NCBI RefSeq assembly: GCF_016906535.1
Contig: NC_057384.1
Coordinates: 372,001-436,000 of the forward strand
From: Rhizoctonia solani
Taxonomy: Eukaryota; Basidiomycota; Agaricomycetes; Cantharellales; Ceratobasidiaceae
Length of the DNA: 64,000 bases
Direction: 5' to 3'
Made by a program: the position numbers and the translations under genes. Every line of letters starts with the position of its first letter. The first letter of the stretch is position 1. Below are positions 35,000 to 48,208 of the stretch, piece after piece. The notes under the pieces are model-generated. The model saw only the letters and a program-made list of their open reading frames with translations, was not told the origin of the DNA and did not search any database.

Positions 35000-37900
35000 A
35001 TGTTTTCTCGTTGGAGGACCTCTGGTTCTCGTCTCCATCTTTTGGCTGCTTGTTTTCTAGCTGTCTCTCCCAGTCTATGTAAGTTCTAGAACAACTTGAA
35101 TTCCGTTTTATTGATAGTATCTTTATGATACAGCGTGGGCGGCGTCATGCGGTAAGACGCACACAGTCGCCTCTGGCGAGGGCTGCTGGAGCATCTACAC
35201 CGATGCCAAGCTCACACAGGCTCAGTTCCTCGCCATTAACCCCGGACTCGACTGCGCCTTGCTTCAGCTTGGACAACAGGTGTGCACAGCGGTGGCATGC
35301 TCGAAGTTCTATACAGTGCAATCCGGGGACTACTGCTACAAGATACAGACCGAACAGAATATATCGGATGCGGACATGAAGACTTTGAACCCTGGGTTTA
35401 CGTGCGAGGAACTTTTTCCCGGTCAGAACGTCTGTGTGTCGGCACCGACGGCCAATCCGCCGACCACTACTTCTGCGCCACCAAGTACTACGATTCAGAC
35501 TACTACTGCTCCAGTTACGACTCCGACCGCTGTTCCCGTACCGTCGCCTACGGGTATAGTATGTCAGCGAGCCGGCTGTGAGCCAAGGCGATACATGCTA
35601 CAACCTCGCGACAGCAAACGGAAAGCAGCTGAGCCAGTTTGTGGCGTTGAACCCTCAACTAAACTGTTCTATCCTGCAAGCCGGAGATGAAGCATGTATC
35701 GAGGGGCTTTGTGAGCGAATCTACAAGGTCAGTGATGTCTGACTCCGTACAATTTCATTTTACTGATGAAATGGTTTGGCTCTAGGTTCAAGAAGGCGAC
35801 TGGTGTGCAAAAATCGAGTCTAGCTATGGCCTTGCTTCTGGCGATCTTCTCAAGCTCAACCCCGGTCTCTCTTGTGAAGCGCTTGCCCCCGGCCAGGACG
35901 TCTGCGTCGAGCCCGGTGTGGTGGGCAGCACGGCTGACAGCATCGTCGTCCCACCGATCGACCGCTTCCCAGCTCTCTCGCCTGGAAACACTATCCCTCA
36001 GTCACCCATTTTGGCATATGCTTCCGCCGAGGGTAACGCTCGCGACACGTTCTACGGCGAGGTGATCTTTCAGAGCGACTCGCAACACCTCGAGGCTTTT
36101 GATCATAACGACTTGAACGGAGATGGTTTCCTTGACCAGAATGAGCTGCAGAAAATGATGTCTTATGATCCGGCTGCACTCCGTGGAATCACAGAAATTA
36201 ACAGCAAGTTGAACTCAGACAACCTAGTTCCGGAGATGCTGAAGGAAGCTGATCTCAATGGTGGGTACCTGGGTTTGGATCTATCTGTCATTTGTTAATC
36301 ACACTGTTCCATGATCAGGGGATGGGAAGATCAATAAGGACGAGTACCTATTTGCCATTCGTCAAATCCAGAACGTGACGAACGTAGTCACCGATCTGGC
36401 TGCGGATAATACAGCGGCTGGGCTAGAACGTAAACGTGAGTGATAAGGTGGTCTGTCTGTGGATTATATGGAATCTATAACACCCGTCTCTAGGTATTAT
36501 CCCCGCCATGATCGCTGCAGTGGCAGTGATTATTGGACTTGTAATAGCAGATGTGACATTATTCTTCCAAATCCTAGCAAAGAACGAGTTATTCAGAGGA
36601 AATGATCTGCTCAGCTACTTGGATATCCGATATTGGGACGGAAGTAAGTCATGAGAGCTATACGATATCATATGACTAAACACTTCCATATTTTGATTAG
36701 AGGGAAATCCGCCTTCATGCGCTGCATACATGTACTGGTCCTCTAACTGTGGTGCGATCGGCTCGGGGCATGCCAAGTCGTGCTCAAATGGCGGAGAAAG
36801 AGTATTTGGATCTAGGTACGAACTCTCCATAAATCAGTTGTATAAGCTCATTGACAGTATTTTGACGTAGCTGTGTAACCCATTTCCATAAAGGGAGTGC
36901 GGGCTGTGGGTTCCTTGGGTGCAAGTCACTCTGTAAGAAAACTAGAATAAAAACGTCGATACCTCAGCTAATTCAATCTTCAGGCTACAACTACAACTTG
37001 GACAACTGCGACTGTAGCGCTCTGAAATACACGGTACGTCCGGTGTAAATGACGTTACTACTTGCTCCTGAATGTCATTCCTTTCAGATTGAGCGAGATA
37101 CCGAGTATACAGATACACCTTACTCCACTACAAATGAGGTTGGTGTTGCAGCATGCCGAAGCAAGTGTGGTGGCACAACCGGATGTGTTGGGTATATGCG
37201 CCCTAGTCACTTATTCGAGACCTTTGGCTAACATTTTTGAAAGATACTCTGTGTCACCAGGAAGCTCCGACACCACTCTTTCATGCAAAGTTTACAAGAC
37301 GATGTCAAACAAAAAGTCCAACGGCAAATACACATCGTTTAGACTGGAAGGATGTAAGTTTGGTTCCTCCTTACACTTCTTCAACTAAATATTGTCATTA
37401 GCCCCGGTCGGTGGTCAGCAATGCTCAGTCCCGGAGCCGGGATATTCAGTGTGGCCGACTTCAGTTATGGAAGAGGACCAAAAGAAAGGGGAAGTGTTCA
37501 GTGAAGCATATCGCACGACCGACTCTAGCCTGGTGAAACGTGCTAACCCATCACGAGTGGACCGTCGCAGCGATCTAAAATTCGCGACGACCATCAAGAG
37601 CCAGAAGTGTGGTCTCTGTGCTCCGTTTTCCTTTACCACCACTGTGGAGGTGAGTTTCGCTGATTTCCAAAATGTCTCCCTTTTTGTTGACACGGAATTA
37701 TTCCAGGGTACTCTCAAGATGAAAAAGGGCGGATATACTGACAACGATGATTTGTCCCCAGTCTGGTTGGGAATGTGTAAAGGCGGGCAAAAATGCGGTA
37801 GTGGAGGAAAGCACGTCTGGCTCCTGGACAAGCTCGGGAGCTCTTATATCAAGCGCGAGGTTTGCGTCCCCATGTCGACAATTTCGAATCCCAAGTGCGA

Positions 37901-38647
37901 TGTAAGTTTTTTGGGACTTATGGCTCGACAAATACTTATATACTCTTCCGTAATTAGGCTTCATGCACAGGCTTTTTGCCGTACGTCAGTGGACGCAAAA
38001 AATTCGACTTTAACGGCTTGCCTGAAAAGAAGGATATCCGGAACAGAATCGAGCAGGTCAAAGAATGGATCGCCGTGAGTACCTGATTACCTCCAGATTC
38101 GTTTATCCAACCACTCACGCCTTTCCCACCAGAAAACTGGCCCGGTAATGGCAAGCATGTGCACAAACACTACGGCCTGGCAAACTACGCTACCAGCCTA
38201 AAGTCCACAGGCCCAGATACTGTATTCTATGATAAAGACAAGCAATGGGGCGACTCGACGTGTGGAAAGTGCGACCACGCTGGTAAGTTTATTTTGTTCC
38301 GCCCCGGACTGAGCTAACCTTGCGCGATATCAGTAACCGTGGTCGGATACTTTGAATATGAGCGAGCCGGAAAACAATGTAAGACATAATACGCTTTTCC
38401 TCCGATACACCAGCTAACCACAAAAATTCAACCAACTCTTAGCTCTTGCGTGGATCATTCATAACAGCTACGGCGTTCGGTAAGCACTCTTCCAACTCAC
38501 ATATATATCCCGAGCCCGACAACTTATCGTGCATTCTAGTACGGAAAACGAGGGTATCAGTTTATCGAAGAGGGCAGTGCGGGCATGCGTAAATCAGATT
38601 GGTGGGGGGTCAAAGTGGACGAGGGACGGGTGCATGATGAATTTTAA
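35000..38647 (+). CDS. LysM(4)-EF-hand(2)-TM-PAN-like-papain (C1A) fusion protein
   Basis: Signal peptide at residues 1-28 (LLAACFLAVSPSL). Four LysM repeats follow at roughly 35-77, 85-128, 172-216 and 222-266, with xxxxGDxC starts and NPGL..C..L..GQxVC ends. A Thr/Pro linker separates repeats 2 and 3. Two perfect EF-hand loops, DLNGDGFLDQNE and DLNGDGKINKDE, come next, then a membrane helix (AAVAVIIGLVIADVTLFFQIL, about 430-450). After it is a cysteine-rich part with a PAN/Apple-like segment (VAACRSKCGGTTGCVGYSV). The C-terminal third is papain-like: SQKCGLCAPFSF (Gln and catalytic Cys), GGQKCGSGGKHVWLL, CDHAVTVVGYFEYE (His) and WIIHNSYG (Asn), so the active-site set is retained. At least 13 short introns occur. 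Frame changes fitting missing bases lie near 35560-35575 and 38540-38560. Possible alternative: a second gene starting at the Met before the membrane helix. Confidence 0.8.
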
Positions 38648-39534
38648 GTTCGAATTATGTAGATTAAATTGTCATTTTGGGGGAAATTTTATGCTTTATA
38701 CGAATCATGTCTTGTCGCTGGCTGGCTGGGGGGCGAATCAAAGGCACGAGGGCTATATGCATGTTTTGACTAGGGGCAAGTTGTCATTCGTACGCGAGGA
38801 ACACACCGGTAGCTCGATGAGACAATCGGCTCGCAGAACACAAACAACTCGATCATGGATACTTTTGACCGGCCGGTAGCATACCACTCTCGCATATGCA
38901 TACAAACTCCAAAAGCTCGTGCAGTGCAGTGCAGTAAGTTACAAGGATAGACGCCAAGTCAGGTCATGTCATTCGGTCATAACTATCCGCCTTGGAACCG
39001 ATGTTTCGCTCTTGAGCATCACCTAGTAGAACTTGCTTACTTTCTTGAATATGCCCATTACTTCCATATTGCCCTGCTCCTGCGTGCTCTGATCCTTGTA
39101 ACACAGCTTGCCACTGGTGATTATATGCCAGGGCAATATTACCACACGCATATACTACGACATACGTATCGCTGCATATAGCCAAGCTAAACATTCAAAG
39201 GCTGTACTCGAGCAGCCCCCTGACACATACCATACCCAGGGACACCTCAAATGTCAACTTTCACACGCCCAACAGTCACAGCATCAACCAATCTCGCATT
39301 ACCACTAGCCAACACAACTGCGAAAACAAGGATATGAAAAAAAGAGTAAAAATGGAATACAACACGACGACGACAAGGGGAAAAGAAAGAGAAAGCTACA
39401 CAATCAAATCCAATGATTATTTTGTTTTCATTCCTTCCCTCCCCCTACAACTCAACCAACGAGCGTGGACAACGGGGACGAGATGGGAGGAGCGGGGAGG
39501 GAGAGGGGAAGGGGGCATAAAAGAACTCGAGGAC
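38648..39534. other. Intergenic between convergent genes
   Basis: No coding signal. A short tandem gtgca repeat lies at 38921-38936. AG-rich sequence near 39330-39510 reads as simple sequence at the 3' side of the aconitase gene. Confidence 0.5.
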
Positions 39535-42496
39535 CTAGTTGCCCTTGGCCTTTTGCGCCATCAAGTTCAACGCGCTCCCAGCCTTGAACCACTCAATCTG
39601 TCCCTGGTTGAACGAGTGGGCCAACGGAATCTTGTCCTTGCTCCCGTCTTCGTGGCGCGCGACAAGGGTCAGTTCTTGCCGGCGCAAACGACTCGAGGCC
39701 CTCAATGTCGACTCGGTCCGTGGGCTGGATCTTGTCATAGTCGGCCGGGTCGACAAAGGTGAGCGCGAGCATGCCTTGCTTCTTCAAGTTGGTCTCGTGG
39801 ATACGGGCAAACGAGCGCACGATGATGGCGAGGCCGCCGAGGTAGCGGGGTTCGAGAGCGGCGTGCTCACGAGAGGAACCTTCACCATAGTTGTGATCGC
39901 CTGTCGGTCGGAAACGGTATCAGTAAGAGACGATGCGAGATGAAGGGAGCACAGCAGCTGCGTACCAATGACAACCCACTTGACGCCCTTGTCACGGTAC
40001 TCGGCCGCAACCTGGGGAACACCACCCCACTTGCCGGTATCCAAGTTCTGAACCTTGTTCGCCTCGCCATTGGCAGAGTTGATCGCGCCAATCAAGCAAT
40101 TTTCTGCACATCCAGTCAGCGGCTATTTTCTCTCAACGGTCATAGCAGCCACTCACGCGAAATGTTCTGCAAGTGTCCACGGTACTTCAACCACGGTCCA
40201 CCAGCCGAGATGTGGTCGGTAGTGCATTTGCCCTGGACCTTGATCAAAACTGGCAAGTTCTTGGGCGCCTTGCCGTCCCATGGCTGGAAGGGCTTCAAGA
40301 GCTGGAGACGGTCAGACTTGGGGTCGACGGCGACGTTGACGCTGCAAAGATCACATTAGTCACATTGATCAACACAATTTAGCTTGGATTATTAAATCGA
40401 GAGTTGGATTGCCGAACCGAGCCGCGCGGGGTCGGTCGAGGGGCCATCGAACCGGGAATGATGATGCAAGACATCGAACTCGGATGAAATGGGCCATCAT
40501 CGAGCCAGGAACGATGAACCGAGCCGAGGACCAAGATGCAAATCCAATCGGCTGGACCGGATTGGCGATCATCGTGTCGATGATCGCCATGACACATCAC
40601 CCCATCCCAACCCACTCCAAACAAAAAAAGTAATAATAAAAGACCCACCTAGCCCTGTCCTCGGGCGGTGCCTGGAAGGTGTCTTCACCCGGGTCGTACC
40701 CCCTAGGTGGAAGTTCATTTCCACTCGGGTCGGAGAACTTGAACTTTTTGCCATCGGATCCAGTCAACTCGTCCTTCAAGGGGTTAAAGGTCAAGTCGCC
40801 GGCAAAGGCCAAGGCGGTGACAATGTCGGGAGAAGCGACGAATGCGTGGGTGGCAGGGTTGGCATCGTTACGACCGGTAAAGTTACGGTTGTAGGATGTG
40901 ATGACTGGGTAATGTTAAATTAGACGAGAGCTAGGAATGCAAAGGATAGGGACCTACTCGAGTTGACGTCTCCCTTCTTTACGTCCTTGCGATCCCATTG
41001 ACCGATGCAAGGTCCGCAAGCATTGGCCAACACAACACCTCCAACCTTTTCAAATGCCTCGATCTGACCGTCGCGGGCAATGGTGGCACGGACCTGCTCC
41101 GATCCAGGAGTGATCGTGAACTTGCTCTTGGTGGACAGACCGTGGGAAGAGGCTTCGTTGGCAATGGCAGCGGAACGAGACATGTCCTCGTAGGACGAGT
41201 TAGTGCAAGATCCAATCAACGCGACCTTGAGCTCCTGAGGCCAGTTGTTCTTCTTGACCGCCTCGGCAAACTTGGAGATGGGAGTGGCCAAGTCGGGGGT
41301 GAACGGACCGTTGATGTGAGGCTCGAGCTCGGACAGGTTGATCTCGATCTGCTGGTCGTATTCGGCGCCTTTGTCGGGCTGGAGATTGTGCTGGAAGGAC
41401 TTGGCGTACGAGGCAATCTCGCCACGCTTAGTTGCGCGGAGATAGTCGCCCATGCGTTCGTTGTAAGGGAAGAGAGAGGTAGTTGCACCGATTTCGGCAC
41501 CCATGTTGCAAATAGTGGCCATGCCTGTGCAGGACAAGGACTCGACACCTGGACCGGTGTATTCGACAATGGCACCAGTTCCACCCTTGACGGTGAGGAT
41601 ACCGGCGACCTTGAGAATGACGTCTGTGGGATAATCAGTAGCTGATTGATGCTGGAATGGCAGATTACTAACCCTTGGGAGTAGTCCATCCGCCAATCTT
41701 GCCAGTCAAGTTGACGCCAATGACCTTGGGGCACTTGAGTTCCCAGGGAATGTTGGCCATGACATCGACGGCATCGGCACCACCGACACCGCACGCGATC
41801 ATACCGAGACCACCCGCGTTGGGGGTGTGCGAGTCGGTACCGATCATAAGACCACCGGGGAAGGCATAGTTCTCGAGGATGATCTGGTGGATGATACCAG
41901 AGCCTGGTTTCCAGAACCCAATGCCGTACTGTGAGGTAAATGCGTGAGATATATGTATAATATCTGATTCAAGCAACCCACCTTGGCGGTAGCAGTGGCC
42001 AAAAAGTCATAGACCTCCTTGTTGATGTCGATGGCACGTGCAAGATCCTTTGCGCCTCCGACCTGAGCCTCGATAAGATGGTCGCAGTGGACGGTGGTGG
42101 GGACGGCAGTAGTGGGCATTCCGGCGGACATGAATTGCAAAAGGGCCATCTGGGCAGTGGCATCCTGGCACGCAACACGGTCCGGCCGCAGCTTCAGGTA
42201 GCTCACTCCGCGCGTAATGTCCTGGTTCGCGGGATCGTCCAAGTGGCCGTAGAGGATCTTCTCGGACAGCGTCAATGGCCGGTTCAGTCTGGGCACACTG
42301 TCAGCACAAGTCACATGCAAGACAGGGTATATGCGCACCTCTGGCGGACAACAGCCAAGGTATCCTCAATGCGCTGGTAGTTGATGTAGTTGTTCGGCTC
42401 GAGCGGGGACATCGAGACCTTCTTGTCGCCGATGCGTGGGGCCGCAGTGGCCATGCCACGCGCAAAGACTCGGGCCTTGGTGCGGAGCGAGAACAT
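39535..42496 (-). CDS. ACO1: Aconitate hydratase, mitochondrial
   Basis: A TCA-cycle enzyme that interconverts citrate and isocitrate and uses a 4Fe-4S cluster. The start [16 protein letters not shown] is Arg-rich and fits a mitochondrial presequence. Family blocks in order are [94 protein letters not shown] (cluster Cys), [12 protein letters not shown] (two cluster Cys), [28 protein letters not shown] and the swivelling-domain block [17 protein letters not shown]. The C-terminus MAQKAKGN precedes a TAG at 39535-39537. Introns are short and include ones near 42330-42285, 41985-41930, 41665-41625, 40965-40900 and 40650-40345. One frame change is needed near 39671-39690. Otherwise it is complete and of usual length (about 780 residues). 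Confidence 0.95.
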
Positions 42497-44606
42497 GATT
42501 GCGTTAGTCGTGGTCAACTGGGGAGAAACCACTCCGGCTTTATCTATCTCTCACCCCGTGAGACCCGCCAATCACACGGCCCCCTTTGCCAGCCTAAAAA
42601 TTGCACATATTCCGCGGATCTGGCCTGCAGACCTCCTTTTCGGATCGACCCGGAAGCCGGGTACCGGTCTCCAGACCAGGTGGCGGTGCCTCCCCGCGTC
42701 TTTGCTTGAGTTCTGTCCACACGCTACGTCGGATTGCGTCCGACGTGGGTTTGGGCTCCCAGGCGAGTGTGATATTCTAGGCATGTATGTCTGCATGCCA
42801 CAGGGAGCTCTGCATAGTTTGATTTCCTGCCCTCGTCTGCTTTGTGAATCCTCGGCATGCTATTGGTTCGTCATTCCGGCTCGGGTCAAATACGGTAATA
42901 TCCGTATTCGTAATACCAATCAGGCTCGTCTCGGAGCACGCATCGTCCCCCCTAATGACGCTTTAGGTAACCTCGGGTCGCGCAACTGCGCGTGTTTTCG
43001 AATATTCTTATTTGTCTCGGCTGTAGTTTCTTGCCTGCGTGTTCTTGGGTGGCGTTGACTCGCGTGTCAATATTTTAGTTCCGTATTTTCCTGCAGAGTA
43101 ATTATATCTGGTTATCTTGAATATTAAAAGTACGCCATAGGACAGACACTCAAAGTGACAAAGTATATGAGCCACCTGTCCTCCACTTTCACGTGCACGT
43201 CGCCCCCGTTTATCAGTCGGAATTCAAGTACGCTCACTCTGTCTTTTCCATCTAAATTCACCAATATTTCAAAATATGAACTGGAAGCCTATAGAATCAA
43301 ATACAAGGCACCTTTCCCATCAAGTAATACTTATCAGCTTAATGAGATAGCGCATAATCGTCTCGCGCAAGCATTCGCACTCGCTGCCTCTAAAAACACT
43401 TCAATATCGGCAAGTTATGAGTTAACTATTCATACCCAAGCCCAACATCAATTGAATAATTCTGGAATTGGACACTTTTAATCAAACTTCCAAGGAAAAG
43501 GGAGGGGACCAAACACAGCCATTATATGCATGTGCATATGTATACCATTCATTCCAAGTACTAGTAAGTACATATTTCCTTAACCACACACTTCCCCCGC
43601 TTCAAACTTGCACATCATTGTAAACCAAAGTCAGCCCCAGCCCACATCGTGAACACCGGTACGGCTAGCAACACACCGGCATCTCAGGGGCCCTGACCAC
43701 CTTGAAGTGGGTGCGCCCAACCCCACAGGGCAGAGGCCTCCTACATTGGGGAGCGCGCCTCCTTCATGGTATCCATACATTCACAGAGGGGAGCCTAAAC
43801 ACCCAAGTCCATAGAGATGACGCTCAGCTCAAGTCTGAGTTCAAGCCCGAGTTTGAATCTTTGCCAGTGAACCCAAGTCTAGCGCTGCTTTTGTTCAGTC
43901 TGGCGTGGTGAGTGGGAGGTCAGTCAAAGGGAGACGGAGGCCACTTGGCATGCTGGTATACGCAACGGGTAAGGTGAAGTAGGCACACATGTGTTTATTG
44001 AATTGTATTTATCTTGGCAGCCTGCAATAAGGCTAGTAAGAGAATCGACCAGGGATCAAGTAAGCAAAATCCTGTGCGCAGTTCAAATGCAGCTTACTGC
44101 CGATGCGCAACTGGACCTGACTTTCTCGTATAATAAAAGAAATAAGAGACTTGGTCTCATCGCATTACAATGCATAAAAATTGGACAAGTTTTGGACCAC
44201 GTTCCCTGAGTTTGAGAGCCGGAGAGGCATTTGGCCTGCAAGATTGTTTATCAATGTGACACTATACCTTGTCCAAGCTATCTAGGATAAAATATAGAGC
44301 CCTGTAGCTATACAACTTTTGATGCACATAAACACACATTATAGTGCCTTTTATGGTAGGTTAATCCGGAACTTTAGCCAAAATGAGTGTGTATACACGC
44401 CCTATTCTATGTATATTCACAATTATATGATGAAACCTATTGATGCAGCAGTATAGAATAGTGACGATCATTCTTAGATACTACCTTTATGTATCACAGG
44501 TCCAGTAGAGTTGGGCTAGAAATACACAAACCAGGCTGATGACATAATAAAACTTTTATGATAGTACCATTGTGTGGCTCTCCCTTCACCTCGACCACGA
44601 TCAACT
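42497..44606. other. Intergenic region upstream of aconitase and the F-box pair
   Basis: No gene is supported. Plus-strand frames of 144 and 222 codons that overlap the aconitase start are shadows. From about 43070 to 44560 the sequence is AT-rich with no domain signal. Inverted or direct repeats were not obvious. Confidence 0.45.
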
Positions 44607-46105
44607 ATGGATAATCCAGAGTTGCTTGATTTTCCAGCGACCGTTTCGGGCCTTCATAGTCTTCCAAATGAGCTCTTGACTCATATATTGATTATGGTCT
44701 GCAATTCTCAACAATGCGTTCTTGGTCAAAAGCAAACGCATCCACTATATCCAACGACTCTTACACATGTTTGCTCGCTTTGGAGACAGATAATCATTAA
44801 TATACCTTTGCTGTGGTCACATATCGATCTTACCGTACATCCAAACGGACTTGGTGATACACTTGGCGTCGCCCGTGCATCTCTATCCCTAGATCGAGCA
44901 AATCAGACACCATTAGACGTTCATATTTCGGAAAGATCACTAACACAGCGCTCCCAATCCATACATTTTGTTAATCTACACATACTAGAGGACTGCTTAG
45001 CACATGCTCAAACTTTGGTTTATAAAGAGTTCTCGCGCTTTGAGAGTGTAGCTAGAGTATTATATCGGTGCCTTAGCAGTGCCGCACCAGGAAAGCTAAA
45101 AGAGCTTACCATTCTATTAGAACGAGGAAGAGCTTTGAAGTACTTTGATGAAAAAAAATTTGCAGAAGAATGTTTATCTATGAGCCCCCACGCAGCCCCA
45201 CAAGCTTGCCTCGATGATCTTTTGCTCTCCATAACTGCCCTGCGATTATCTGATTACTTTCTCCCCTGGACAAGCTTCGCCTACCATGGCCTCGTAGAAC
45301 TCTGTCTGCATATCAGGGAAGACAACTTTTACCAAACCGCTTCCATTTCCTACTATGAGTTACTGCACGTACTCTCTTCTAGTCCGAGGCTCAGAGTTCT
45401 TGATCTGGAGCTCGAGTCAGGAACGCACTAGGTGCCGATACCGATATTACGCCTGCGCGCTTGAACTACTTGGAGGTGATTCGAATCGGAGGCATAGCAA
45501 ACAGTTGTCTTGATGTTTTGCTAAAATTATTTGTGCCCGGTTTAATGCCGTTGAGTATATCATGTAGTGGGTTCACCGATACTAGTCGCAAGCAGAGTAT
45601 TTTCCACAATACTAGTATTGCCGATTTTCTTGCTAGGTTAATCGTCAAGAATATATGGCTCTCGTGGACCAGCTACTCAGTTATACGCGAATTTCTCTCA
45701 TTGGTACCCAATGTCCAAGAACTCGCACTAGATCACTTTATCCTTTGTGAGACAGCCGACCAGCTTGTTGTATGAACCGGAAGATGCTGGGCACATAAAC
45801 ACCCTATATTTGCTCCCTCCTGTCGGATTGAAGTAATCAACCTTCAGCATCTGGTACAAGTCCATCAAGTAAAAAGGCTCCTTATTCATCAAGAATGTAA
45901 TCTCCTGAGTAATGGGTTTCCGGTCTCAAGTGTTGATAGCGCATCGGTGCTTCGGGACGCATTGCCTGAAGGATACCCTAGTGTCGAGAGATTCAACTCA
46001 CCGAGCCGTACGCATGGGGATTCCCAGCTCTTTACAACATGGATTTTATCATCTAGTCCAGAGGTTTGGTTTGTTAAGAAAGTAAGCATTTTGCAATCAT
46101 TTTAA
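44607..46105 (+). CDS. F-box-like/LRR protein, frame broken
   Basis: The ATG at 44607 (MDNPELLDF) leads into the F-box-like core LHSLPNELLTHILIMVC, then LTHVCSLWRQIIINIPLLWSHIDLTV, as in its paralogs. Leucine-rich repeats follow (LLLSITALRLSDYFLPW, YHGLVELCLHI, SSSPRLRVLDLEL). The frame stops at 45431, but the family sequence continues in other frames: LNYLEVIRIGG (45461 onward), then GHINTLYLLPP and RIEVINLQHLVQ, to a stop at 46105. Three frame changes (about 45430, 45770 and 45835) fit single missing bases. It may be a real gene with assembly errors or a decaying paralog. Confidence 0.65.
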
Positions 46106-46536
46106 ATAGTAGTGCTTACCTCTTGGTCCCTTCAGTCTTTGAGCTCCATCACGATCGCGTCGTTGACAAGCAGGCAATGTTTGTTCCGTTTAAGATATGA
46201 AATTAAATGTGCATGTTGAATTTGCTTCATCTTGGCGTAAAAAAGAGACGAACTGGTCAAACATGCAGTGTCAATACGCTATTGGGATATTGGAGTATTG
46301 CACTCTAACTGAATCCCATATAGCTGCAAGGAATGTTTGTATATTAACTATCAAGTATGATGTGAGTTCCTATCTCTTATGAGTATGGATCGTATTCTTG
46401 CATGACAGCCAGGTAGGAGTTTTAATGTACTCGATATGATGATTGCACGTGTTTGTTCCAGCTTGGTGAAATTCAGATTATCGAATGGGGCGCCTTTCTG
46501 GTCTCCACAACACGAGACAATCGACAATGACTATGG
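46106..46536. other. Intergenic between the two F-box genes
   Basis: A 61-codon frame at 46197-46382 shows no domain signal. It may be decayed F-box-family sequence. Confidence 0.35.
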
Positions 46537-47986
46537 ATGAAGGTTACTACTGTTAACGAAAATGTTACCACTAAATCGTTGACTATACATGCTCTCCCGA
46601 ATGAGTTGCTTGTCATTATACTTACTTGTGTTTACCACGGAAACCTGCGCGAGCCACTGGCTGGAAATCTCACCGATCGTGGCAATTGTGTAAAAGTCTC
46701 TGGTACCCTTATGCTCGTTTGCTCTAGGTGGAGGGAAATAGTTATGAAGATACCTAGATTTTGGTCTCATATCGATCTTTTGACGCATGAACTAAATAAT
46801 CCAATCCACCTGGCAAACGTACAAAAGCACCTAGCCTTAACCAAACAAGTTCCTGTGGAAATCCATATCATGGATAAACTTGAGCCATCTGCTCCACTCG
46901 AATTGGAAATTTTTTGCAAAATTATCAATGAAGCTGCACCTCGTATGAGGTCTCTTATATTCCATCAAGTAAACTATTCCATGGACAGGGCCAGATATTC
47001 TTTACCACTGCCTAGATCATAACACACCGGGGACGCTAGAAGAGCTTACCATCGTCCTAGATGACGGATCCGAGGATTTTCGATTGTTTATCGAGGCAGA
47101 GGACTCCATAACTAGGCACAGTCACCCACCTATCATACTCAAACATATGACCGTAGATCGCCTTGAAGCTGCGTTACTCTCCACTGTCACTCTACGACTG
47201 TGCGGTGCATTCCCTTACTGGGTCAGTAAGGCCTATCATGGGCTCGTTGAGCTCTGCCTCCACTCCAAGCCAAACAACTCCGTGCCTCTCGAAATCAGTC
47301 ACTCCAGCCTTTTGCGTATTCTTTCGCTGAGCCCCAAACTTCAAGTTCTCGATCTAGATATCAAGTTCACAGCTATAGCCGAGGGATTCATTGAATCCGT
47401 CTATCTCGAGGACTTGCGGATTCTCAGAACAGGATTGATGTCCCTCCACCAATTCAAGCACTTTGTGGAATACCTGTTTCCTGGCCCTAGCCCTCTGACT
47501 ATGTGTTACCGGGCATATGATGGTAATAGTGTTGCGTCTATTACCGAGATAACTGCCTTCTTTTCACGGGCAAAAGTGGAGAGAACCTGGCTTAGGTCCA
47601 GTCATCCATATATGGATCCTCGTGGCCTTGGAATACTCAAGTTGGCTCCTCACACACGAGAATTGGCACTCAGTCAGCTTCCTTTTTATAACATGCACGC
47701 GAGAATTCAAGTGGATCCCGGTGATTATCAATACCACATAGATACGCTGTATCTACTACCTCCCTGCAAAATTTCAATAAGTAATCTCGAACAAATCACA
47801 AAATCTTTTCGAATTCAAAAGGTTCGAATACACCATGCATGCCTTGTTTTGGAAGATGATAAATTGATCCCCGCTTCAACGCTCCAAGAACGGATGTCAA
47901 GTATTTGCAAAGCCATCGAATGGTCTGATGAGTATAAACCACATGGTTGGGGAATTCCGTCTTTCCCAGCCACAACTCGAGGTTAG
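46537..47986 (+). CDS. F-box-like/LRR protein, second of the pair
   Basis: The start MKVTTVNENVTTKS is followed by the F-box-like core IHALPNELLVIILTCVY and LMLVCSRWREIVMKIPRFWSHIDLL. The first frame ends at 47022 and the family sequence resumes one frame over (NTPGTLEELTIVLDDG, about 47026) without good splice sites, so one missing base near 47000-47020 is likely. From 47084 on, a 300-codon frame gives LRR-type segments (STVTLRLCGAFPYW, YHGLVELCLH, LSPKLQVLDLDI, HIDTLYLLPP). It is similar in order and wording to the gene upstream, so the two are tandem duplicates. Confidence 0.7.
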
Positions 47987-48208
47987 CAACATTAGCATGA
48001 GGTATGCAGTCATTCTCTTCATTTTCTTCTGCATTTACAGACTAGATGTTATTCAGATATCGTCACTCAAGTCTTCAATCTTGCTCCTATTTGCACGACA
48101 GGTACAATTCATCGTGTATGAGAAATTACTAGCACAGGTTAATATTACACAAATCGACTAACTTGTCCAAATGAAATCAACTGGGAATGTACAACTTCAT
48201 AAACCTTA

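Noticed and set aside
40998..41645. 215-codon plus-strand ORF
   Set aside because: Antisense shadow of the aconitase exon, whose family sequence is certain.
42390..43058. 222-codon plus-strand ORF
   Set aside because: Starts antisense to the aconitase 5' exon and continues into non-conserved sequence; no domain.
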